Assembly: GCA_029782225.1 (NCBI GenBank) | Contig: JAKOVF010000001.1 | Span: forward strand, 1 to 64,000 | Source of the DNA: Chloroflexota bacterium | Lineage (GTDB): Bacteria; Chloroflexota; Anaerolineae; Anaerolineales; Villigracilaceae | Direction: 5' to 3' | Length of the DNA stretch: 64,000 bases | Shown: positions 43,816 through 52,746 of the stretch, in pieces | Layout of the letters: each line of letters opens with the position of its first letter | Position numbering within the stretch: position 1 is the stretch's first letter | Program-made: the position numbers and the translations under genes | The notes under the pieces: generated by a model | What the model saw: the letters and a program-made list of their open reading frames with translations, nothing else | What the model was told of the DNA's origin: nothing | Databases searched by the model: none

Positions 43816-44754
43816 ATGTCGAAGAAAGAGAAGAAATCCGAAAAGAAGCATTCCGCGAATGGTTCTAAAAAGCAGAAAAAGGCCGAGATCGGCTTTGCCC
43901 CGGCAGGTCCTCAACGACTCTCGACGATTGCGCCTGAAGGACAGATTTCCATCAGCAAAAAAGCATATGAGAAAGAGCTGGCGCGCCTGCAAAAGGAGCT
44001 GATCAAGCTGCAGGAGTGGATCCGCTTCAAGAACCTGAAGGTGGTTGTCATCTTCGAGGGACGTGACGCAGCCGGCAAGGGCGGTGTGATCAAACGGATT
44101 ACGGAAAGTCTCAATCCACGCGTATGCCGCGTCGTTGCACTGCCCGCTCCAACGGAACGCGAAGAGATGCAGTGGTATTTTCAGCGTTACGTCGCGCACC
44201 TGCCCGCCGGCGGTGAAATGGTGCTCTTTGACCGGAGTTGGTATAACCGCGCGGGGGTGGAACGCGTAATGGGCTTTTGTACGGATGAGGAATACGCCGA
44301 ATTCCTGCGCTCCGTCCCCGAGTTCGAACGGATGTTGGTCCGCTCAGGGATCATCCTGATCAAATACTGGTTCTCGGTCAGCGACAAGGAACAGGAAAAG
44401 CGTTTCCAGGCGCGCATTAGCGATCCCACGAAGCGCTGGAAGCTCAGCCCCATGGATCTGAACTCACGCGGACGCTGGGTGGAATATTCCAAAGCCAAAG
44501 ATGAAATGTTCGCTCACACCGATATCAAACAGGCTCCCTGGTATGTGGTCAACGCGGACAATAAATTGTGCGCCCGGCTCAACTGTATCCGCCACCTGCT
44601 GGGATTGATCCGCTATGAAGATCTGACTCCGGAGCCCATCACTCTGCCGCCGCGACAGGCTGAAGGCGGTTACGTCCGCCCGCCTATCACGGATCAGACT
44701 TTCGTGCCGGAATTCTATATTCCGGAAGCCAACTCAAAAAACGGTAAAGACTAG
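43816..44754 (+). CDS. ppk2: Polyphosphate kinase 2 family protein
   Basis: 312 aa. Lys-rich N-terminus, then Walker A EGRDAAGKGG (81-90), KRITESLNPR, the Walker B FDRSWYNRAGVERVM as FDRSWYNRAGVE, and the lid R-rich KRFQARISDPTKRWKLSP. PPK2 enzymes move phosphate between polyphosphate and nucleotides; class I is favoured by length. GGAGGA precedes the ATG. A hairpin follows the stop. Confidence 0.9.
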   Translation: MSKKEKKSEKKHSANGSKKQKKAEIGFAPAGPQRLSTIAPEGQISISKKAYEKELARLQKELIKLQEWIRFKNLKVVVIFEGRDAAGKGGVIKRITESLNPRVCRVVALPAPTEREEMQWYFQRYVAHLPAGGEMVLFDRSWYNRAGVERVMGFCTDEEYAEFLRSVPEFERMLVRSGIILIKYWFSVSDKEQEKRFQARISDPTKRWKLSPMDLNSRGRWVEYSKAKDEMFAHTDIKQAPWYVVNADNKLCARLNCIRHLLGLIRYEDLTPEPITLPPRQAEGGYVRPPITDQTFVPEFYIPEANSKNGKD

Positions 44755-44777
44755 AGGACCGGTCTATGGATACGAGT

Positions 44778-44802
44778 ACTCCCCGCCAAATTGACGGGGA
44801 GT
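44778..44802 (+). terminator. Probable terminator after ppk2
   Basis: ACTCCCCG and CGGGGAGT pair over 8 bp around a 9-nt loop; a weak T-rich tail follows. Confidence 0.6.
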
Positions 44803-44824
44803 TATACTTTATGTAAACGCCATG

Positions 44825-44922
44825 TCATCCTGAGGGAGCGCACGCCGCGACCGAAGGATCTCAGATTACAGAGCAACTTCCAAGAACCTGAGATTCCTCG
44901 CCCTTCGGGCTCAGAATGACAT
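44825..44922. repeat. TGTCATCCTGAG...CTCAGAATGACA inverted repeat
   Basis: Outer arms TGTCATCCTGAG and CTCAGAATGACA, middle containing CCGAAGGATCTCAG and CGCCCTTCGGGC. It ends right at a possible start codon (44921), which is therefore doubtful. Confidence 0.65.
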
Positions 44923-44932
44923 GCCCCAAACC

Positions 44933-47803
44933 ATGAACACTCTTCAATCTCAACTCTCCAGTCTCCTCCCTTCCTCCCGCGTGCACACCCGCCTGATCGA
45001 CCGCGTGGCATATGCGAACGACGCGTCGTATTTTCGGCTGGTGCCGCAGGCGGTGGTTCAGCCAAATTCCATCGGCGAGATCCAGTCCCTGTTCAAATTC
45101 AGCCAGCAGAATCGCATCCCCATGACCTTCCGCGCGGCAGGGACAAGTCTCTCCGGGCAGGCGGTCACCGACGGGATTCTGGTGGATATTTCCAGGCACT
45201 GGGGGAACTACAGCGTTGAGAATGATGCGAGACTCATCCGCACGCAGCCCGGCATTGTCGGTGCCTTCCTGAACAACGTGCTCAAGCCCCTTGGCCGGCG
45301 CATCGGGCCTGACCCGGCGTCCATTGACGCGTGCATGATGGGCGGAATCCTTGCCAACAATTCGAGCGGCATGTGTTGCGGCGTGACCGAGAACGCCTAC
45401 AGGACCGTCCATTCGATGACGTTTGTTTTGCCAGATGGGTTTGTGCTGAACACCGCCGACCCGGACGCCATTCGCATTTTTGAAAGCGAGCAACCTCACA
45501 TCGCCAAAGGATTGCTCGACCTCAAGCAGCGTATCCTGAGCAACCCGCAACTCGCATCTCGTATCTCCAAACGTTACCAGACGAAGAACAACAATGGCTA
45601 CCTCCTCAACGCCTTCCTCGACTTCGAGACGCCGCTCGATATCCTTGTCCATTTGCTGATCGGCTCCGAGGGCACATTGGGTTTCATCGCCGAGGCCGTG
45701 CTCCATACCCTGCCGGATTATTCGAAGAAATACACAGGTCAGCTTTATTTCAATACCTTGCAGGATGCCGGCGACGCGATCGATGCGCTCCAGAAGTCAG
45801 GCGCACGCGCGGCAGAGATCATGGATCGTCCGTCCCTCCGCTCGGTCGAAGAATTGCCGGGAGCGCCGGCGCTGCTCGCGCAACTGCCGGAGACCGCCGC
45901 GGCGATCCTGGTCGAGTACCAGGCCGAAAATAACGAGGCCATCCAACAGTTCAAGAGAGAAGCGGAGCGCGTCGTCAGCGAATTGCGTCTGCTTCACGAG
46001 GCGGAGTTCACCGAAGATCCCGCGCAGCAGGCGTCTCTCTGGAAACTGCGCAAGGGGATCATCCCCTCAGTCGGCGCGATGCGGCCGCCGGCGACGACGC
46101 TGCTTTGCGAGGATGTCGTCTTTCCCGTGGCGTCGCTCGCCGATGGCATCACCGACCTCCAGCATCTTTTTGCAGATCATGGCTACGCGGAAGGCGTTGT
46201 GTTCGGTCACGCCAAAGATGGAAATTTACATTTTCTCGTTTCGCAGTCTTTCAACACCGACGCGGAGGTCTCGCGCTTCGCAGCCTTTATGGAGGGCCTT
46301 GTACGCGTGGTCAGCGGCAAATATGACGGCGCGCTCAAGGCCGAGCATGGCACGGGCCGTAACACCGCGCCCTTTGTCGAGACTGAATGGGGAACGGAAG
46401 CGTACGGCATCATGTGCGATCTCAAGTCGCTGCTCGACCCGGATGGAATGCTCAGCCCCGGCGTGGTGATCAACTCGAACCCACAGGCGCACGTGACACA
46501 CGTCAAAAGCATGACACCGGTCGCGCCCGCAGTGGACAAGTGCATCGAATGTGGATTCTGTGAATCGAAATGTCCATCGCGGCGCCTGACTTTGACTCCA
46601 CGCCAACGAATTGTCGTCCAGCGTGAGATCGCACGTCTAAAGGCAGACTGGTCAGACTCATCCGGGCTGGCTTCCGTTATGGACGATTTCACCTACGCTG
46701 GCATCGAAACGTGCGCCGCCGACGGACTCTGCGCCACAGCGTGTCCCGTTGGCATCAACACCGGGGACTTTATCAAACATCTGCGCGCCGACGCAATCAA
46801 AAACGAAAAGCCCGCCCTTTGGATCTCTGAGCATTTCGCTCTCGCTGAAAAAGCGGTCGGGTGGGGTGTTCGCATGGGACATGTGGCTGAAAAAGTCATA
46901 GGCGCGAATGGAGTCAAATCAATTTCAACTGCGGTCGAAAAACTGACAGGCGCCGCTCTGCCCAAATGGAATCAATCAATTCCGTCCCCCTCTCCGGTTT
47001 TTGGGAGAGGGGTTAGGGGTGAGGGGATAAAGCAATTCATCTACTTCCCCTCCTGCATTTCTCGTCAACTCGGCACGCCAAAAAGTGACAGTCACCTTGA
47101 AGGTGAACGCCACTTAGCCCTCGCCGAAACGTTCATCACTCTTGCGGATCGTGCCCACGTCTCGCTCTTTATCCCGCCTGACATCGAAGGTCACTGCTGT
47201 GGAATGCCTTTTGCATCCAAAGGGTACGCCGCGGCCTACAAAGCGATGCTGCACAAGGCCATCCGCAAGTTCTGGGATTGGTCTGAGCATGGGAAATATC
47301 CCATCGTCATTGATACAACTTCCTGCACGCACACCCTGCGTACATGCAGCGATGGTCTTAGCGATGAAGATAAAGAACTCTGGAAACAATTAACGATTCT
47401 GGATGGTATCGAGTTTCTGCACGATGATATCCTGCCCAGGCTGGAGCTGCATCCCGTTGATGAAGAAGTCGTCCTTCACCCCAACTGCTCCGCCCGCAAG
47501 CTGGGGCTTGATTCCAGGCTGCTATCAATTGCCCAAAAATGCGCCAGGTCCGCGATTGTGCCGTTAAATCTCGGCTGCTGCGCCTTCGCCGGTGATCGCG
47601 GTCTGCTTTTCCCGGAATTGACTGCATCGGCTACCGAAAAGGAATCTGCCGAAGTGCTGGCCCATGAGTATGGCGGTTACTATTCATCCAACATCACCTG
47701 CGAGATGGGCATGTCCGAAGCAACCGGGAAGGATTATGTGGGGATTGTTTATCTGGTAGAAAAAGCCTCGCGTCAAGCAGCCCCGGTGGTGAATAGCATG
47801 TAA
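44933..47803 (+). CDS. FAD-binding and Fe-S-binding oxidoreductase (D-lactate/glycolate dehydrogenase type)
   Basis: 956 aa. FAD-binding domain (about 40-260: RAAGTSLSGQAVTDGILVD, IGPDPASIDACMMGGILANNSSGM as GGILANNSSGM), FAD-oxidase C domain (about 280-520), ferredoxin dicluster (CIECGFCESKCPS; CAADGLCATACPVGI), and two CCG half-sites (GHCCGMPF; GCCAFAGDRG). This is the Dld/GlcD-GlpC fused layout that oxidises D-2-hydroxy acids to a quinone or other carrier. A family-A repeat (46986-47026) is inserted in frame and adds a GRGVRGEG loop, and a family-B copy follows at 47083-47115. Start at 44933 is preferred to 44921, which lies at the end of a repeat. Confidence 0.85.
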   Translation: MNTLQSQLSSLLPSSRVHTRLIDRVAYANDASYFRLVPQAVVQPNSIGEIQSLFKFSQQNRIPMTFRAAGTSLSGQAVTDGILVDISRHWGNYSVENDARLIRTQPGIVGAFLNNVLKPLGRRIGPDPASIDACMMGGILANNSSGMCCGVTENAYRTVHSMTFVLPDGFVLNTADPDAIRIFESEQPHIAKGLLDLKQRILSNPQLASRISKRYQTKNNNGYLLNAFLDFETPLDILVHLLIGSEGTLGFIAEAVLHTLPDYSKKYTGQLYFNTLQDAGDAIDALQKSGARAAEIMDRPSLRSVEELPGAPALLAQLPETAAAILVEYQAENNEAIQQFKREAERVVSELRLLHEAEFTEDPAQQASLWKLRKGIIPSVGAMRPPATTLLCEDVVFPVASLADGITDLQHLFADHGYAEGVVFGHAKDGNLHFLVSQSFNTDAEVSRFAAFMEGLVRVVSGKYDGALKAEHGTGRNTAPFVETEWGTEAYGIMCDLKSLLDPDGMLSPGVVINSNPQAHVTHVKSMTPVAPAVDKCIECGFCESKCPSRRLTLTPRQRIVVQREIARLKADWSDSSGLASVMDDFTYAGIETCAADGLCATACPVGINTGDFIKHLRADAIKNEKPALWISEHFALAEKAVGWGVRMGHVAEKVIGANGVKSISTAVEKLTGAALPKWNQSIPSPSPVFGRGVRGEGIKQFIYFPSCISRQLGTPKSDSHLEGERHLALAETFITLADRAHVSLFIPPDIEGHCCGMPFASKGYAAAYKAMLHKAIRKFWDWSEHGKYPIVIDTTSCTHTLRTCSDGLSDEDKELWKQLTILDGIEFLHDDILPRLELHPVDEEVVLHPNCSARKLGLDSRLLSIAQKCARSAIVPLNLGCCAFAGDRGLLFPELTASATEKESAEVLAHEYGGYYSSNITCEMGMSEATGKDYVGIVYLVEKASRQAAPVVNSM
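46986..47026. repeat. Family-A repeat inserted in frame
   Basis: CCCCCTCTCC, then GGGAGAGGGGTTAGGGGTGAGGGG across two arms. It encodes SPSPVFGRGVRGEG in a linker between the ferredoxin and CCG domains. Confidence 0.7.
47083..47115. repeat. Degenerate family-B hairpin inside a coding region
   Basis: AAGTGACAGTCACCTT and AGGTGAACGCCACTT, imperfectly paired. It shares GACAGTCAC with 40895-40928 and 60555-60588. Confidence 0.5.
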
Positions 47804-47839
47804 GGGAATCTGTCTATTTATCCGTTGTCTATTCCAACC

Positions 47840-47845
47840 TATAAT
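47840..47845 (+). promoter_or_regulatory. -10-like element, leaderless start of the nth-like gene
   Basis: TATAAT, 6 nt before the ATG at 47852. The clearest leaderless arrangement in the window. Confidence 0.6.
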
Positions 47846-47851
47846 CAATTC

Positions 47852-48532
47852 ATGTCTACAAAGAGTGACAGGAAAAAACCCTTTGACATAGATCTCGGCC
47901 TTGCCCGTATCAGTGACGCCGTCAAGCCCTGGCCGAAAGCCGCAATGTTCGAACTGGCCGAGAAAGGGTACAACACGCCGTTCGAGCAGCTTGTCGCCTG
48001 CCTGATCTCCATCCGCACGTATGATGAAGTCACAGTTCCCACCGCGCTGCGATTATTTGAAAAAGCCCGCACTCCTCAGCAAATCAGCGAACTGACAGTG
48101 GAAGAAATCGACAGTCTGATTCGCACCTCCACGTTTCACGAGCGAAAAGCCGCGCAAATCCGCGATCTCGCTATTCGCGTCGGGAATGAATTTCACGGCA
48201 AATTACCCTGTGACGCGGAAATCATGCAATCCTTTTCAGGCGTGGGACCCAAGTGTGCGCATCTCGTGCTAGGCGTTGCCTGCAAAGAGCCTTTTATCAG
48301 TGTGGATATCCACGTCCACCGCGTAACGAACCGTTGGGGATATGTCCGGGCGATGCGCCCCGAGAAAACAATGCTCGAGCTGGAAGCCAGACTGCCTCGT
48401 AAGCATTGGATTGATATCAACCGGCTGCTGGTCCCGTTTGGAAAACATATTTGTACCGGCAGCCTGCCCAAATGCTCGACCTGTCCTGTGCTGGATATGT
48501 GTCAACAGGTGGGAGTCAAGGCGCACCGCTAA
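47852..48532 (+). CDS. nth: Endonuclease III (DNA glycosylase/AP lyase)
   Basis: 226 aa. HhH-GPD fold: CLISIRTYDEVT for the helix, HhH FSGVGPKCAHLVLG with the catalytic Lys, then the catalytic Asp in SVDIHVHRVTNRWG, and the [4Fe-4S] motif CTGSLPKCSTCPVLDMC (C-x6-C-x2-C-x5-C) at the end. Removes oxidised pyrimidines. ATG at 47852 is chosen from the promoter spacing; an upstream ATG at 47825 is less likely. Confidence 0.92.
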   Translation: MSTKSDRKKPFDIDLGLARISDAVKPWPKAAMFELAEKGYNTPFEQLVACLISIRTYDEVTVPTALRLFEKARTPQQISELTVEEIDSLIRTSTFHERKAAQIRDLAIRVGNEFHGKLPCDAEIMQSFSGVGPKCAHLVLGVACKEPFISVDIHVHRVTNRWGYVRAMRPEKTMLELEARLPRKHWIDINRLLVPFGKHICTGSLPKCSTCPVLDMCQQVGVKAHR

Positions 48533-48804
48533 TCTGAGAGCGTGGACTTACGCCTGCCGCCCCACCAGGTATCAGCTTCTGATGCTTGAATTCGGACAAA
48601 TCTTATGATATACATGAATGAACCCGTCGCGGGCACCGGTGTCGTATCTCATCGCTCCCCGCGGATCCAGTCATCCAAATCAATACATACTTACACGATC
48701 TCTTTGTCAGATAGAAAGGAGTCCCCAGCGGGACAGGATAATGAATCGGCTCTCCGCATTCGATCTCGCTCTAACTAATTTGCTGGTAAAGGAGATTTAT
48801 AAGT

Positions 48805-49725
48805 ATGAAAGCTATCCGTGTTAATGAATGGGGAAAACCTGTGCAGTTGGAGGATATTCCTCAGCCAACGCCAGCCGCCGATGAAGTCCTTGTATGCGTC
48901 CATGCCGCATCCATCAATCCTTTTGACATCGCAGTCGTTGCGGGATATGTCTCGTTCATGGTTTCCACGCCTCTCACACTCGGGGTGGATTTTGCAGGAG
49001 AAGTCGTCGAAGTTGGCAAAGATGTAAGCCATGTAAAGCCGGGTGATGAAGTATATGGCCCGGTTGTCCTTCACAGTGGTACATTTGCAGAATACACAAC
49101 TCCAAAGGCGAATGAGATCGCGCTCAAGCCCAAATCCCTCGACTACGTACAGGCGGCTGCGATTCCCCTGGCTGCCACGGCCGCCTGGCAGACGCTTTTC
49201 GATGTAGCACAACTTCAAAGCGGTGAACGCCTGCTGATCCAGGGGGTTGCGGGCAGTGTCGGCACCTATGCGCTCCAGTTTGCGAAAAGCGCCGGCGCTT
49301 ATGTGTATGGGACAGATATACCGGAAAGAGCCGACCTCGTCCAAAAGCTGGGACTTGATTGCTATATCAATCACAAGGTAGAGCGGGTTCAGGATGTTGT
49401 GAAGGATGCCGATGTCGTGCTGGATCTTGTCGGTGGTGAACGAGTGGCGGAATCCTACAGCGTGCTAAGACGCGGCGGGCGATACGTTGGAACGTTAGCG
49501 ATGCAAATGCCACAGGAGGAGCCGGAGCGCCTCGGAATTAAAAGCTATGGATTTGGTGCCCAGCCGAAAACGGAGCTGCTGAACAAGTTCGCAGAACTGG
49601 TCGATGCCGGGAAGCTCCAAGTGTATGTAAATCGAACCTTCCCGCTGGAGCAGGCCCAGGAAGCCATGATTTTTAGAGGTACAACCCCAATTCCGGGCAA
49701 AGTAGTTCTCGTTGTTATTCCGTGA
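48805..49725 (+). CDS. Zinc-independent quinone oxidoreductase-like protein (MDR superfamily)
   Basis: 306 aa. GroES-like N-terminus (VHAASINPFDIAVVAGYV; VDFAGEVVEVGKDV), NADP-binding Rossmann ERLLIQGVAGSVGTYALQFAK as GVAGSVGTYALQFAK, and a short GTDIPERADL turn. The zinc-ligand Cys/His of alcohol dehydrogenases are absent, so it is a NADPH-dependent enone or quinone reductase. AAGGAG precedes the ATG by 9 nt. A 272-bp stretch without a gene lies before it, with no recognised element. Confidence 0.88.
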   Translation: MKAIRVNEWGKPVQLEDIPQPTPAADEVLVCVHAASINPFDIAVVAGYVSFMVSTPLTLGVDFAGEVVEVGKDVSHVKPGDEVYGPVVLHSGTFAEYTTPKANEIALKPKSLDYVQAAAIPLAATAAWQTLFDVAQLQSGERLLIQGVAGSVGTYALQFAKSAGAYVYGTDIPERADLVQKLGLDCYINHKVERVQDVVKDADVVLDLVGGERVAESYSVLRRGGRYVGTLAMQMPQEEPERLGIKSYGFGAQPKTELLNKFAELVDAGKLQVYVNRTFPLEQAQEAMIFRGTTPIPGKVVLVVIP

Positions 49726-49734
49726 AGTAACAAA

Positions 49735-49761
49735 ACCGCCGGAGATTTTTTCTCCGGCGGT
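49735..49761. terminator. Bidirectional terminator between convergent genes
   Basis: ACCGCCGGAGA and TCTCCGGCGGT pair over 11 bp around TTTTT. It ends the quinone reductase gene and, on the other strand, the formate dehydrogenase locus. Confidence 0.9.
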
Positions 49762-49772
49762 CTCTTCTATCC

Positions 49773-51938
49773 CTAGTATCTCCCTCGATCCAGGATCACA
49801 TCAGGATTTGCCAGATCATTCTCCCGCGCAGGAAATATCTGGACTGCGCAGGCCTTGAACTCGGGGATCTTCGCCTGCGGGTCGAGAGCGTCATTCGTGA
49901 GCAAATTGGCCGCGGCCTCTGCAAAATGGAATGGAATGAAGACCACACCGACCGAGGTCTTCTCCGTAACCGTAGCTCTCAGTATCACCTCCCCGCGTCG
50001 GCTCTGGACCTTGACCGGGTCGCCGTTTCGAATGCCGTGGATCTCGGCATCGGCAGGATGGATGTCCACGCGGGCTTCGGGATAGGCTTCATTAAGCGAC
50101 GAGTTGCGCGTCATTGTGCCGCCATGCCAGTGCTCCAGTACACGTCCCGTTGTGAGAATGAACGGATATTCATCGTCGGCTTCCTCCATCACCGGGACAT
50201 AGTCCAACTGATGGAATTTTCCGCGTCCGCGCGGGAAATCATCGGTGAAGAGAGTCGGCGTGCCGGGGTGATTCAGATCAGGCACGGGATAAATTAAGCC
50301 AACTTTGTCAATGCGCTCGTACGTGATACCCGCATAATCTGTGTTGACTGTCGCCATCTCGCGCAGAATCTCCTCCGGGTTGGAGTAATCCCATTTGGCG
50401 GTGGCAAGCCCGAGTCGGGACTCGATGCGCTGCGCAAGATCGCAGATGATCTGCCAGTCAGGGCGCGACCGCCCCCGAGGGGGGTGCGCCATCCGTACCC
50501 GTTGGACGCGCCGGTCCGTGTTCGAGAATGTCCCCTCTTTTTCGGCAAAGGGCGTCGCAGGCAGGAAGACATCCGCAAACGCGCCGCTCTCGTTGATGAA
50601 AATATCCTGGGCGACAATGAATTCAAGCTGTTCCATGTGCTTCCGAGTTTCATTCAGGTTCGGCTCGGACATCATCGGGTTCTCGCCCATGATATAGAGG
50701 GCACGCACGCCGCCGGGATGCGCATGCCCCAGGATTTCAGTCGTCGTAAGACCGAGCTTGCGCGAGAGGCCGCCCGGCTCGATGTTCCAGGTCTTCTCCC
50801 ATTTGGCCGCGTTCTCCTCGTTATCGACGCGCATGTAGCCGGGATAATGGAAAGGCATGGCGCCCATGTCGCTCGCGCCCTGCACGTTGTTTTGTCCGCG
50901 CAAGGGATTGAGCCCCGTGCCGTCGCGGCCGATGTGACCGGTGAGGAACGCAAGATGAATCAGCGCCAGTGCCGAGGCTGTGCCATGCGAGAGCTGCGAA
51001 ATTCCCATGCCCCAGTAGATAGCGCCGTTCTTCGCTTTGGCATACAAGCGCGCGGCCCTGCGAATATCCTCTGCGGGAACGCCGCAGATCTCTTCGGCGT
51101 ATTCCGGCGTGAACTTTTCCAGTGAAGACAGAAACTCAGTGTATCCTTCCGTGCGGTCATCGATGAAATCATGGTTGACCAGGTTTTCGTCCACGATCAC
51201 GTACGCCATCGCGGTAAAGAGCGGCACATTGGTGCCGGGCTTGAGCGGCAGCCACATCTCGGCAAAGTCCACCAGCTCGATACGGCGCGGATCGATCACG
51301 ATCATCTTCGCACCGTTCTGCCGCACGGCCTCTTTCATTTGCAATGAGATGATGGGATGGTTCTCGGTGGTATTGGAACCAGTCACAATGAACACATCGT
51401 TCATCATCACTTGCGAAGCCGTGTTGCTCATAGCAGACGAGCCAAGCGCCTGCTGCAACGCAACCACAGAACCAGCATGGCAGAGACGCGTGCAATGGTC
51501 CACGTTATTGGTGCGGAACAAAGCACGATACATTTTTTGTAGCAGATAGTTGTCTTCGTTGGTGGCTTTGGCACAGCAGTAAACAGCCATTGCATCAGAG
51601 CCATCACGCTTGTATATTTCAACTAATTTATCCGCCGCATAATCAAGGGCTTCATCCCATGAAACTTCTCGCCATTCAGATAGATCAAAAGCCTGCGTGC
51701 GTTTTCCCGCTTCCTGTGGCGTCCTGCGGATCAAAGGCGTTGTGACGCGCCTGGGATGGTAGATGTAATCGTAGCCGAAACGCCCCTTGACACACAGGTT
51801 GCCATGATTGACGGGGGAGTCAAACGGCGAGGTGACTTTGTAGATAAAATCATCTTTGACGTGTAACTCTAAACTGCAGCCTACCCCGCAGTAGGGACAG
51901 GTAGTGGTGACAACTCGATCGGGCTTGATCATAAACAC
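49773..51938 (-). CDS. fdhA: Formate dehydrogenase alpha subunit, cysteine type, locus 2
   Basis: 721 aa. N-terminal [4Fe-4S] motif CPYCGVGC (14-21), the active site NNVDHCTRLC153-H154-AGSV with Cys at the catalytic place, GSNTTENHP, the RIELVDFAE pterin contacts and GRVLEHWHGGTMTR with a complete C-terminal pterin domain. Unlike the locus 1 proteins it has no NuoG-like N-terminus; that part is the separate gene at 52009-52698. Oxidises formate with Mo or W. It is the last gene of the three-gene operon. ATG at the third codon (51932) is an alternative start. Confidence 0.93.
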   Translation of the reverse strand: MFMIKPDRVVTTTCPYCGVGCSLELHVKDDFIYKVTSPFDSPVNHGNLCVKGRFGYDYIYHPRRVTTPLIRRTPQEAGKRTQAFDLSEWREVSWDEALDYAADKLVEIYKRDGSDAMAVYCCAKATNEDNYLLQKMYRALFRTNNVDHCTRLCHAGSVVALQQALGSSAMSNTASQVMMNDVFIVTGSNTTENHPIISLQMKEAVRQNGAKMIVIDPRRIELVDFAEMWLPLKPGTNVPLFTAMAYVIVDENLVNHDFIDDRTEGYTEFLSSLEKFTPEYAEEICGVPAEDIRRAARLYAKAKNGAIYWGMGISQLSHGTASALALIHLAFLTGHIGRDGTGLNPLRGQNNVQGASDMGAMPFHYPGYMRVDNEENAAKWEKTWNIEPGGLSRKLGLTTTEILGHAHPGGVRALYIMGENPMMSEPNLNETRKHMEQLEFIVAQDIFINESGAFADVFLPATPFAEKEGTFSNTDRRVQRVRMAHPPRGRSRPDWQIICDLAQRIESRLGLATAKWDYSNPEEILREMATVNTDYAGITYERIDKVGLIYPVPDLNHPGTPTLFTDDFPRGRGKFHQLDYVPVMEEADDEYPFILTTGRVLEHWHGGTMTRNSSLNEAYPEARVDIHPADAEIHGIRNGDPVKVQSRRGEVILRATVTEKTSVGVVFIPFHFAEAAANLLTNDALDPQAKIPEFKACAVQIFPARENDLANPDVILDRGRY

Positions 51939-51948
51939 CTCAACAGGC

Positions 51949-52011
51949 TAACCACTGAGACACGGAGCACAGAGAGTGTTAGAGCTCCGCGCTTCAGTGT
52001 CTTCGTGGTTA
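51949..52011. repeat. Family-C repeat inside the formate dehydrogenase operon
   Basis: TAACCACTGAGACACGGAG and CTTCAGTGTCTTCGTGGTTA arms. It separates fdhA from the ferredoxin subunit gene, whose stop codon lies in the repeat. Confidence 0.65.
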
Positions 52012-52698
52012 GTTCTTTCGCCGTTTGCGGCCAATATTGAGTACGCTGATCTCCTGCGGACTCATCCCCTGCTCCAGCAAAAATTCGCGTTTCGGTTTGA
52101 GCGCGCCGGTGGGACAGACTCCCACGCATTGACCGCATAACACACACGTTGTTTCGGGAATGGCTTTGTCGAAGAACGTGCCAATTTGCGTCTCGAACCC
52201 GCGCCCATTGAAATTGATCGCGAAAGTATATTGCGCGTCGTCCGCACAGACCTGGACACAGCGCCAGCATAACAAGCACTTCGAGTAGTCGCGCACATAC
52301 ATCGGGTTGTCATCTATGACCGGGGTTTCGCGCCGCTCTGCATCTGGAAAACGTTCGGATGACGCGCCATATTCATCCATCATTGCCAGGATTTCTGGTG
52401 CATCGGATAGATCCATGGTGGAGGCAAGCATCTCCAGAATGGTCCGCCGCGCGCGGATGACCTTCTCGCTTCGGGTCTGGACTTTCATTCCTGCTCCGGC
52501 TTTGACGATGCACGCCGGCTGAAGCACTCTCTGGCCCTCCACTTCGACCACGCAGAGGCGACACAGCGCGTTCGATGTTGTTGCCTCGTGAAAACAAATG
52601 GTGGGAATATCCAACCCATTTTCGCGCGCGGCTTCCAGTAAAGTCTTCCCCTCTTCTACCAAAACTTCCTGCCCATCAAGAGTAAATGTGATTGACAT
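52009..52698 (-). CDS. Formate dehydrogenase ferredoxin (NuoG-N-like) subunit
   Basis: 229 aa. [2Fe-2S] domain with C35, C46, C49 and C63 ([15 protein letters not shown] then QPAC), and two [4Fe-4S] motifs [11 protein letters not shown] and [14 protein letters not shown] (about 142-152 and 186-196). The His-Cys3 cluster of locus 1 FdhA is missing. It wires the NuoEF diaphorase to FdhA. AAGGA precedes the ATG. The C-terminus RKRRKN is Lys/Arg-rich. Confidence 0.9.
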   Translation of the reverse strand: MSITFTLDGQEVLVEEGKTLLEAARENGLDIPTICFHEATTSNALCRLCVVEVEGQRVLQPACIVKAGAGMKVQTRSEKVIRARRTILEMLASTMDLSDAPEILAMMDEYGASSERFPDAERRETPVIDDNPMYVRDYSKCLLCWRCVQVCADDAQYTFAINFNGRGFETQIGTFFDKAIPETTCVLCGQCVGVCPTGALKPKREFLLEQGMSPQEISVLNIGRKRRKN

Positions 52699-52746
52699 AA
52701 AATCCTTCTGGTTGCCGGTTACGTGTTGAAGATCAACCGGCAGCTT

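Noticed and set aside
42437-44754. Complete antiphage defence system (TIR plus effector)
   Set aside because: Only the TIR-TPR gene and a common ppk2 follow; no nuclease, sensor or toxin gene is adjacent, so a system cannot be claimed.
48541-48804. tRNA, riboswitch or small RNA upstream of the quinone reductase gene
   Set aside because: No cloverleaf, conserved riboswitch core or clear hairpin could be found by eye.
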